Assembly (NCBI GenBank): GCA_018780035.1
Contig: JADMKE010000024.1
Coordinates: 391,236-455,235, forward strand
Length of the DNA: 64,000 bases
DNA from: Candidatus Sericytochromatia bacterium
GTDB lineage: Bacteria > Cyanobacteriota > Sericytochromatia > UBA7694
Reading direction: 5' to 3'
The notes under the pieces are model-generated. The model saw only the letters and a program-made list of their open reading frames with translations, ran no database searches and was not told the DNA's origin. Both the position numbers and the translations under genes were made by a program. Of this stretch, positions 1 through 7,137 are shown one piece after another (within the stretch, counting starts at the first letter, position 1; each line of letters opens with the position of its first letter).

Positions 1-95
1 GACAACCACTGGGCCACTTCCTGGGCAATATGCTGGGTGTCGCAACGGTAGGTTTTGTAGAGATTGTAAATGATCCCAATCGCGGGAACGGCCAT
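1..95 (-). CDS. hypothetical protein, 5' part only
   Basis: Only the first 31 codons are inside the window; the rest lies beyond position 1. The minus strand starts at ATG (93-95) and reads MAVPAIGIIYNLYKTYRCD and onward with no stop to the edge. An AGGAG sits about 13 nt upstream, a little far but usable. The codon use looks like the neighbouring genes. The opening residues suggest a short hydrophobic or membrane-associated start, but no family can be assigned from so little sequence. The plus-strand frame over the same bases is taken as its shadow. Confidence 0.5.
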   Translation of the reverse strand, partial: MAVPAIGIIYNLYKTYRCDTQHIAQEVAQWL

Positions 96-372
96 GGCGC
101 GTTGGATTCTCCTGCTTCTTTGTCCTGTGATGTTCAAGGGTCTGTGTGGCCCGTTTTGGCACCGGGATGGATACTGGCATTGATACTGGCAAGGTGTGAT
201 CAACGTACCAAATCATAACATACCTGATCCAGCCAGAGCCAGAGTTGGGCATTGTATGTTTGAGGATCAGAGTTTGGTTTATTGCCAAAGAAAAATGAAA
301 ATTAATACCTTATACCAATATCTCACTTGAGGGAAACCTGAATTTGTGAGGTGAACGCAATTTTACCGAAAA

Positions 373-1089
373 TCAAAAAGTGGAATTATCGTTTGATAAT
401 AGGATTAAGTTCGATTCTTTTTCTACCCTAAATGGAGCGTCTTGCCAAGTGATTGATTGCTTTTTAAGCTTAAATTCACCAGACACATACCATACTCCTG
501 CCGATATTTTAAATTCAGCCTTTCCATTTAAATCAGTTTGAAATGTGTAGTTTGGATAACCCTTTTTTTCCAACAATTTAAGCTCTTCAGCTTCAATGGT
601 TTCAATCCCTTGATAAGCTTTTGCTTCCCATAACTCAAGCGAAATTTTATATCGATTAAAGAATTCTTTTTTTTTCAAATAAGTGATGTAGCACATATTT
701 TTAGTTAAAAATGGGTCTATTCCCAGTGCTTTGGCTTGTTCTGTAACATCAATGTTTTTTAATTCTGGGTGACCTTCTATTTCAAAAGCACAACTATCAG
801 GACTGGCTGGTGAAAATATTTTGTGATGATAATAGTCTTCATTTGGTTTTTCTACTGGAAAAGGTGAGGGCCCTGGTTGATTGTTTTCAATTGACTTTAA
901 CTTGATATCTTTTAACGTATAAGCACTCAACACAAATTTAGCTTGGGACACGGGAACAATTTCGCCACTGTTTAACAAAACTGAAGCTTTGAAAGAAACG
1001 GGTATTTTTTTTTCAAACATTGAATCACTCTGATTGGGGACTGTTCCACAGCCAAAGAGAATCAGTAAAACTAAAATTGACTTTTTCAT
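373..1089 (-). CDS. AT-rich putative lipoprotein of unknown function
   Basis: The protein is 238 residues from the ATG at 1087-1089. A TTG four codons upstream is also open, but the ATG gives a standard lipoprotein start, MKKSILVLLILFGCG, with lipobox LFGC and Cys near residue 14. The mature part is soluble and mixed in charge, with a Pro-rich stretch near residue 80 and no recognised catalytic motif. The C-terminal region (GKAEFKISAGVWYVSGEF) looks like a beta-rich carboxypeptidase-regulatory or transthyretin-like fold. The gene is visibly richer in A+T than its neighbours, like the variable cassette at the far right of the window, which hints at horizontal acquisition. It stands alone. Confidence 0.75.
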   Translation of the reverse strand: MKKSILVLLILFGCGTVPNQSDSMFEKKIPVSFKASVLLNSGEIVPVSQAKFVLSAYTLKDIKLKSIENNQPGPSPFPVEKPNEDYYHHKIFSPASPDSCAFEIEGHPELKNIDVTEQAKALGIDPFLTKNMCYITYLKKKEFFNRYKISLELWEAKAYQGIETIEAEELKLLEKKGYPNYTFQTDLNGKAEFKISAGVWYVSGEFKLKKQSITWQDAPFRVEKESNLILLSNDNSTF

Positions 1090-1230
1090 TATGCTCAACA
1101 AATAGAGGATAGCCTTAGAATGACAAAAATTCCATCTCTTGGCAATAGAAGATAGCAGTGTTTGAATTTACTTTTTTAATCGAACAGATAAAATTCAGTA
1201 TTCAAAAATACGTCAAACAATGGTCACTGA

Positions 1231-1236
1231 TATAAT
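1231..1236 (+). promoter_or_regulatory. candidate -10 box upstream of the TMEM175-like gene
   Basis: A perfect TATAAT lies 27 nt before the ATG at 1264. No good -35 hexamer is seen 16-18 nt upstream, so this rests on the -10 match and position only. Confidence 0.3.
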
Positions 1237-1263
1237 ACAAAACCCTTGCAAAGGATCCCTGCC

Positions 1264-1839
1264 ATGAAAACCAGCCGTTTAGAAGCTTTCAGCGATGGTG
1301 TAATCGCCATCTTAATCACCATTATGGTATTGGAGCTAAAGGTTCCCCACGGGGTTGACCTAAACACACTTCAGCCCATGATACCCGTTTTTTTGAGTTA
1401 TGTGCTCAGCTACATTTATTTGGGCATTTACTGGAACAACCACCACCACATGTTGCATGTCACTGAACATGTCACAGGCAGCATGTTGTGGGCCAATTTA
1501 CACCTGCTCTTTTGGCTCTCCTTGGTGCCATTTGTAACCCATTGGATGGGGGAAAATCCCTTTGCCCCACTGCCAACGGCCCTCTATGGCGGGGTACTTC
1601 TGTTGGCGGCCATTGCCTATTTTCTCTTGCAAGGCGCGATCATCCGCAGTCAGGGCCCACAATCTCTGCTTAAACGGGCCTTGGGAGACGATATCAAAGG
1701 CAAGATTTCGCCGCTTTTGTATGCCTTGGCCATCGGCCTGGCTTTTGTACAGACCTGGCTGGCCTGGGCCGTGTATGCCCTGGTGGCCCTGATTTGGCTT
1801 GTGCCCGACCGGCGAATTGAAAAGGCCTTGCAAAAATGA
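1264..1839 (+). CDS. TMEM175 family (DUF1211) potassium channel-like membrane protein
   Basis: The 191-residue protein is almost wholly hydrophobic with about six membrane segments. It opens with the family signature RLEAFSDGVIAI followed by TIMVLELKVP; the FSDG motif in the first helix is diagnostic of TMEM175/DUF1211 proteins, which form potassium-selective channels. Bacterial members carry one six-helix unit, as here. The ATG at 1264 is preferred over a TTG at 1246 because AAGGA lies 9 nt before it. Its stop overlaps the next gene's start (ATGA, 1836-1839), so the two are probably translated together. Family is confident; the ion carried here is inferred from the family. Confidence 0.85.
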   Translation: MKTSRLEAFSDGVIAILITIMVLELKVPHGVDLNTLQPMIPVFLSYVLSYIYLGIYWNNHHHMLHVTEHVTGSMLWANLHLLFWLSLVPFVTHWMGENPFAPLPTALYGGVLLLAAIAYFLLQGAIIRSQGPQSLLKRALGDDIKGKISPLLYALAIGLAFVQTWLAWAVYALVALIWLVPDRRIEKALQK

Positions 1840-2990
1840 AGCCCCACACGGACATGCCCAGCTGGGCTCGGGAACTGCGTTTGCACAATTTGGGACTGAC
1901 GACAAGCGCCCAGTTTGAAACGCCCTTGAATCTGCTCACAGGCCTCGGCGCACTCCAGGCCCAAGAGTATGAAAACTCCCTCTGGGCCTTGGCGCTGCGC
2001 CTCAGGTCAAAGCAAAGTCTAAACCCAAGCTCCAAACTTGCTCAAGACCGCCGCAGAGCCCTGAATCAGGCCATTGCCAAGGGCGAAATTGTTCGCTCTT
2101 GGCCGATGCGCGGCACCTTACATTGGGTTCCTGGCAGTGACCTCAGTTGGATGTTGGCTTTGATGACACCCCGAATCTTGGCGGCATCTGCCGGACGGCT
2201 CAGGCAATTGGAAATCACCCCAGACGTGCTCACGCAAACGGGCGAATGCCTGCGAGAATTATTGGCTGAAAATGCCTGGCTCTCACGCCCAGAAATCCTG
2301 GCCGCTTTTGAAAAAAGGGGCATTGCCACGCATTCTCAGCGCGGCTATCATTTGCTTGGATATCATGCCCAAACAGGCCTGATCTGCCAGGGCCCCCCGC
2401 TCGGCAAACAACCCAGTTTTGCCCTGTTGGAAGCGTTTTGCCCCACGCAAACCCAGCTATCGTCAGAAGCGGCTTTGGCTGAGATCGCGCGCCGCTATTT
2501 CTCGGGCCATGGCCCTGCAACCGTTCAAGATTTGGCCCGCTGGACCGGACTCAGCTTGACCCAAGCCAGACAAGGCCTCTCAGCCATCAAAAATGAATTG
2601 ACAAGTGAGACCTGGGCTGACAACAGCCATTGGTTTTATGCCCCATCCGCAAAAATGAGGCCTGTTGCTTCGCCCCAAGCCTGTCTCTTGCCTGCCTTTG
2701 ATGAATACCTGATTGGCTACCAAGATCGGGATTCTGTCTTGGATCCTCAATTTGCCGATCTGGTGATTCCGGGCAAAAACGGGGTGTTTCATCCGGTCTT
2801 TTTACTCGATGGACTGGTGAGAGGCATCTGGAAGCGCCAAATCAAAAGAAAAAACGTCCAGATTCAACTTTTCCCATTTAAAAAGCTTGCAGATTCGGAA
2901 AGCCAAGCCCTGATCAGGGCAGTAGAAGACTATGCAGCTTATCTCAATCAGCCCTTTGAACTGGGCTTTCAGAGCGAAAGCCTTGAGTGA
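1836..2990 (+). CDS. AlkZ-like winged-helix DNA-binding protein (HTH_42 family)
   Basis: The 384-residue protein matches the winged-helix DNA-binding family that includes the AlkZ/AlkX DNA glycosylases (PF06224). The family QxQ element appears as GALQAQ (Q41, Q43). Conserved segments follow: a central 'SRPEILAAFEKRGI' helix, 'GPATVQDLARWTGLSL' near residue 230, 'LLPAFDEYLIGYQDR' near 290, and 'GVFHPVFLLDGLVRGIWKR'. AlkZ proteins remove damaged or cross-linked bases, but many members of this family have no tested activity, so a DNA-repair role is an inference. The 4-bp overlap with the channel gene implies co-translation without an obvious functional link. Confidence 0.8.
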   Translation: MKPHTDMPSWARELRLHNLGLTTSAQFETPLNLLTGLGALQAQEYENSLWALALRLRSKQSLNPSSKLAQDRRRALNQAIAKGEIVRSWPMRGTLHWVPGSDLSWMLALMTPRILAASAGRLRQLEITPDVLTQTGECLRELLAENAWLSRPEILAAFEKRGIATHSQRGYHLLGYHAQTGLICQGPPLGKQPSFALLEAFCPTQTQLSSEAALAEIARRYFSGHGPATVQDLARWTGLSLTQARQGLSAIKNELTSETWADNSHWFYAPSAKMRPVASPQACLLPAFDEYLIGYQDRDSVLDPQFADLVIPGKNGVFHPVFLLDGLVRGIWKRQIKRKNVQIQLFPFKKLADSESQALIRAVEDYAAYLNQPFELGFQSESLE

Positions 2991-3066
2991 GCATCAATCG
3001 GGTGGCTTCGCTCTGGTGGTATGATGTTCTACATAACGATCCCCAACAGCAGGTAATCATTAAACG

Positions 3067-4944
3067 ATGAAGGATCACGTCCGGGTCGGTCTGGCACAGA
3101 TCAGCGAACAGCGCGGTGAGCACTATTATTTTCCCTATTCGGTGGGACTTTTACAGGCCTATGCCCAACGTTGGGCAAAGGCTCCAGAGCGCTATCAATT
3201 TTTGCCGCCATTGCACCACAGGGTCTCGATTCCAGAGGGAGTAGAGGCCCTCAAAGAGGTTAATATCGCCGGTTTTAGCACCTATATCTGGAATATCAAA
3301 CGCTCCCTGGCGCTGGCACAATCCCTTAAATTAAGCCATCCTCAGATTTTGATTCTCTTTGGGGGGCCCCAGGTCCCCAACGAGGCTGAGGGGTTTTTGC
3401 GGGCCCATCCCTATATCGATGTCTGCGCGCACGGTGAAGGGGAAAATACCTTTCTGGCTCTGTTGGAAGCCTTTCCCGAAAACGATTGGCGCAGCATACC
3501 CGGAATCAGTTATATCGATCCCCAGGGAAAATTTCAGACCCATCCAGCCGGGCCCCGGATCAAAGACCTCGACAGCATTCCCTCCCCCTATTTGAGTGGA
3601 ATTTTTGATTCGCTGCTCGAAAAATGGCCCAAGAGAGAATGGGTGGGCACCTGGGAAAGCAATCGGGGCTGTCCGTTTTCGTGCAGTTTTTGTGATTGGG
3701 GGTCGTTAACCCAGAGCAAGGTTTATCGCTATGATTTGGAGCGGCTCAAAGCCGAAATTGAATGGTTTGGCGCCAACCGCGTCGGCAATATTTTTTCAGC
3801 AGACGCCAATTTTGGCATTTTTGAAAGAGATGTTGAACTGGCACGGCATTTTGCTTTGGTAAGCCAAAAAACGGGTTATCCCCAATGTGTGCAAACCCAA
3901 ACCGCCAAAAACGTCAAACAGCGCAATTTTGAAATTCAAAAGATTCTGGCCGATGCAGGTCTCAACTCCGTCACTTCTTTGGCGGTTCAAAGCACCCACC
4001 CAGAGGTGCTCAAAGCAATCAACCGGCAAAACATCTCTTTGCAGGCCTACCGCGAAATTCAACAATTCTGCCTCGACAATGGCATTTTTAGCTATACAGA
4101 TATTATTCTGGGCCTGCCCGAAGAGACCTATGACTCCTTTGCCAACACCATCGATGATGTGCTCAATCACGGACAATTCAACAAAATCATCTGTTACAAC
4201 GCCAGCATCTTGCCCAATGCAGAGATGGCCCAACCGGCTTACCGAGAACGCTATGGGCTTGAGAGTATCCAGATTCACTTTCCGGGCCACGGAGAGCCGC
4301 CTGATGGCATCTATGAATACCTCGAAATTATTGTCGCAACCAATACGCTTTCACGCGCGGATTGGGTCAAAATGCACGCCTACGCCTGGACCACCAATTT
4401 TTTGGTCTATACCCACAAAATGTTACAATTGCCCCTGCTCTTGATTCACCAGCAGACGGGCCTGTCTTACCGGAGTTTAATTGAACGCTTTATGGATCCA
4501 AAACATCTCACAGAATTGCCGCTTTTAGATGCTTTACAAAAGGCCCTGATCATCACTGCCCACAAATTGCAAGACGGGTATGTTCGCCAGGACGAAAACC
4601 CATTGCTCTATTCGATCAAAGATGGGGCTCATCTTGCGCCAGATATCGCCCTGCAATTGCGCTTGAGCCAAGAAAACAAAATAGTCGTTTTTTACCGCGA
4701 AGCCCACAGTCTGCTTAGAACCTATCTCGAAGAGGTTCAGGCAGATTTCCCTTTGGAATTGCTCAACGAAGCGATTGGCCTGAGCCATTCGATCTTTGAA
4801 GAATTGTTTTACAAACAGCTGATCGCAGGCCCACCCCCGATGGGTCATAAATCCCCGACCGAACTCTTTTTGCACTACAATCTGCGCGAATTTTTCCAGG
4901 CCTTGCTGCAGGGAAGCCGGATTCCCTTGCAGCGTAATGGCTAG
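3067..4944 (+). CDS. B12-binding-domain radical SAM protein
   Basis: The 625-residue protein has an N-terminal Rossmann-like half (about 5-150; 'ILILFGGPQVPNEAEGFL', 'AHGEGENTF') of the type that binds cobalamin in class B radical SAM enzymes. A radical SAM barrel follows, with the cluster motif CPFSCSFC (Cys202, Cys206, Cys209). The usual DxHxxG cobalamin signature is not seen. After the barrel comes about 250 residues of uncharacterised sequence. Family members methylate or rearrange many natural products and tRNAs; the substrate here is unknown. The start is ATG 3067 with AGGT 12 nt upstream. The stop overlaps the convergent response-regulator gene by 4 bp, with no terminator between. Confidence 0.8.
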   Translation: MKDHVRVGLAQISEQRGEHYYFPYSVGLLQAYAQRWAKAPERYQFLPPLHHRVSIPEGVEALKEVNIAGFSTYIWNIKRSLALAQSLKLSHPQILILFGGPQVPNEAEGFLRAHPYIDVCAHGEGENTFLALLEAFPENDWRSIPGISYIDPQGKFQTHPAGPRIKDLDSIPSPYLSGIFDSLLEKWPKREWVGTWESNRGCPFSCSFCDWGSLTQSKVYRYDLERLKAEIEWFGANRVGNIFSADANFGIFERDVELARHFALVSQKTGYPQCVQTQTAKNVKQRNFEIQKILADAGLNSVTSLAVQSTHPEVLKAINRQNISLQAYREIQQFCLDNGIFSYTDIILGLPEETYDSFANTIDDVLNHGQFNKIICYNASILPNAEMAQPAYRERYGLESIQIHFPGHGEPPDGIYEYLEIIVATNTLSRADWVKMHAYAWTTNFLVYTHKMLQLPLLLIHQQTGLSYRSLIERFMDPKHLTELPLLDALQKALIITAHKLQDGYVRQDENPLLYSIKDGAHLAPDIALQLRLSQENKIVVFYREAHSLLRTYLEEVQADFPLELLNEAIGLSHSIFEELFYKQLIAGPPPMGHKSPTELFLHYNLREFFQALLQGSRIPLQRNG

Positions 4945-5867
4945 ACGTTGATTTCAGCAAAGAACGTGCCGCTGCGGGCCAAAAACAACTCGCGGGCGAT
5001 CGTGGAATAGAGGGCATTGGCAGCATGGGCCGCCAACATGGGCAGGGTTTGGTACATCAGCGGGTCTTCGAGGCTGTTTTCGACATAGAGCCAGCCATAG
5101 CCCAAATCTCGGTGTAGTACCAATGGAACGAGGAAACCATTGCCAAAAATTCCCGCATCTTTGAGGGCCAGCGCGCTGGGATCTTCGGCTATTTGAGAGA
5201 CAATCGCCGTTGCTGCGGCTTCGGTTTCGTCGGAATTGGGGTTGGTGCCTGTAAACAAGACATAGCGCCGTGAATCTCCAGATTCTTGAAAGGTTTCGAG
5301 ATTCAAGACGGCCAAGTCACAAGGGGCAATCATCACCGCCGTTTCGAGAATGCGCTGCAGACTTTCTTCGAGCGCTTCGAGGGTATGCAAAGAGGTGACC
5401 GATTCATGCAAAAAGGTCAAGACCTCGCGGTGGCGCTGCAATTCAACCAATTCGTCATAGGCTTTCAGGGCCGTGCGCACGGCGGTATAGAGCCGGTTGG
5501 TTGTCAATTCGGCTTTGGCCAAATAGCCGTCGATATCATATTCTTCGATCACTTTCTTTTCGGGGGCGGCCCCTGGTTGGCCCGTGCGCAGAATAATCCG
5601 CACAAATTCGTTGCCGAGTTCTTGGCGAATCGACTGGCAGGCATCAAGGCCAGCAGTCGGGGTTTCCATAACCACATCGAGCAATATCACAGCGGTATCG
5701 GGGCGACTGCGCATAAATTCAACTGCAGCTTGACCCGTTGAGGCAAAGGCCAACTCCACCCCCCGATCGCGGTATTTTAAACTGCGTAAGCTCAGACGGC
5801 TGAGCGAGTGCATATCCGGCTCGTCGTCAACCACCAGAATCAAATAATTTTCAGGTAATGAAATCAT
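4941..5867 (-). CDS. response regulator with DUF3369-type output region
   Basis: The 308-residue protein starts with a receiver domain: acidic pair D14/D15 (VVDDEPD), phospho-acceptor D64 (LLDVVME), T95 and K118. The next segment (DGYLAKAELTTNRLYTAVRT, then 'AYDELVELQRHREVL') is typical of DUF3369 regulators. The last 130 residues look GAF-like ('LQRILETAVMIAPCDLAVLNLE'). There is no DNA-binding or GGDEF/HD-GYP domain, so output is probably by protein contact. AAGGAG lies 6 nt before the ATG. It is the last gene of the molybdopterin protein-kinase-regulator operon, 35 nt after the kinase, so it is the likely phosphotransfer partner. Confidence 0.85.
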   Translation of the reverse strand: MISLPENYLILVVDDEPDMHSLSRLSLRSLKYRDRGVELAFASTGQAAVEFMRSRPDTAVILLDVVMETPTAGLDACQSIRQELGNEFVRIILRTGQPGAAPEKKVIEEYDIDGYLAKAELTTNRLYTAVRTALKAYDELVELQRHREVLTFLHESVTSLHTLEALEESLQRILETAVMIAPCDLAVLNLETFQESGDSRRYVLFTGTNPNSDETEAAATAIVSQIAEDPSALALKDAGIFGNGFLVPLVLHRDLGYGWLYVENSLEDPLMYQTLPMLAAHAANALYSTIARELFLARSGTFFAEINV

Positions 5868-5902
5868 GGGATGCTCCTTGCTCTTATGGATTCAAATGGC
5901 GC

Positions 5903-7135
5903 TTATCCGGCCAAATGTTCCTGCGGGGTAATTTGATGGGGAAATTCAACCGTCACAGTGGTGCCTTGGCCCAATTCAGAATCGAGGGTAATACTGCCGT
6001 GCAAGGCTGAAGTAACCAAATTGTGCACTATCGACATACCCAAGCCTGTTCCCCCTTGACCACGCCCAGTGGTAAAAAAGACGTCAAAGACACGGGAAAC
6101 ATCTTCTTTGGGAATCCCTTTGCCAAAGTCCTGCACCACAAGCCTGAAAAAAGGCTTATTGTCGCGTTCAAAACTGCTGAGTTTGACCAAAATCCGGCCA
6201 CCTACCCCAGCGGGATAGGCATATCTTTCGATATTGCTGAAAAAATTCATCAGAATTTGAGACAGATACCCCGGATAACCCGTCCATGCCAAAAGCTCCA
6301 CGCCAGGTTCAAACTCGGTCTCCAGGCTCAGGTGTGCCTGGCGGGCCTTGATTTTAAACAGGTCGATTACCTCTTGAATCAATTGCACAAACAGGCCCGT
6401 TTCCAAGGTATCCATAATCTGATTGACTGAAACACTTTTGAAGCTCTGAATTAATTTATTGGCACGGGCAATATTGCTCAGCATCAGCTGGGCCGCTTCT
6501 TGAATGTCTTCGAGCACATATTTGAGTTCGGGATCGGTGGCACGGGCCAAGAGATCGGGGGTCAGGTTCTCCGTGATCATGCTGGCTGTAACATTGACAA
6601 TGCCCAGCGGGGTATTGATCTCATGGGCCACCCCTGCGACCATCTCAGAGAGTGAGCGGTGGCGGTCAATTTCCATCTGCGACTGCAAGCGCTGTTTTTC
6701 CAACATTTCGAGAAAGATTTTTTCATTTGAACTTTTGATTTTGCTGGTAATGCCCGCCAAGACATCCGAGAGCAATTCGGGGGAGGCGGAGAGCAAGCGC
6801 ATAAAATTGGAGCGCTCAATCACAAAAAATTCACAGGGTTCGCCTGTGCGTACCGTGGCGGAACGGGTGCCACCATCCACCAGGGCCAACTCCCCAAAAA
6901 ACTGCCCTTTGCGCAAGGTGGAGAGTTCAACTGGCTTGCCCTCAGGATCTTTGCCGTAGACCCGAACACAGCCATTGAGAATGACGTAGAGGCTGTCGGC
7001 CAAATCTCCCATCTGAAAAAGCACCTGATCGGCTTCTGTTTTCAGCGGACGACCCATATGCACCAGGTCATCAATTTGGGTATCGGTAAAATGATCAAAA
7101 AAGGGGACGCTTTTGAGAACTTCTGAGATCGACAC
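5903..7135 (-). CDS. histidine kinase with N-terminal cyclic-nucleotide-binding domain
   Basis: Residues 10-125 form a CNMP/CRP-type domain (DHFTDTQIDDL, 'GQFFGELALVDGGTRSATV'). It is followed by a coiled helix and a kinase core: H-box His171 (GVAHEINTPLG), N-box 'LMNFFSNIERYA' near 297-301, G1 DFGKG at 336-340 and G2 GGTGLG near 361-366. There is no membrane segment, so it is a soluble sensor, and no PAS or HAMP domain. The start is GTG 7135 with GAAGGAG seven nt upstream; that Shine-Dalgarno lies inside the last codons of the upstream molybdopterin gene, so the two are coupled. It probably senses a nucleotide, or the state of its neighbour, and phosphorylates the downstream regulator. Confidence 0.9.
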   Translation of the reverse strand: MSISEVLKSVPFFDHFTDTQIDDLVHMGRPLKTEADQVLFQMGDLADSLYVILNGCVRVYGKDPEGKPVELSTLRKGQFFGELALVDGGTRSATVRTGEPCEFFVIERSNFMRLLSASPELLSDVLAGITSKIKSSNEKIFLEMLEKQRLQSQMEIDRHRSLSEMVAGVAHEINTPLGIVNVTASMITENLTPDLLARATDPELKYVLEDIQEAAQLMLSNIARANKLIQSFKSVSVNQIMDTLETGLFVQLIQEVIDLFKIKARQAHLSLETEFEPGVELLAWTGYPGYLSQILMNFFSNIERYAYPAGVGGRILVKLSSFERDNKPFFRLVVQDFGKGIPKEDVSRVFDVFFTTGRGQGGTGLGMSIVHNLVTSALHGSITLDSELGQGTTVTVEFPHQITPQEHLAG

Positions 7136-7137
7136 TA

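Noticed and set aside
30..218. plus-strand open frame near the left edge
   Set aside because: It overlaps a better minus-strand gene start and has no ribosome site or family likeness.
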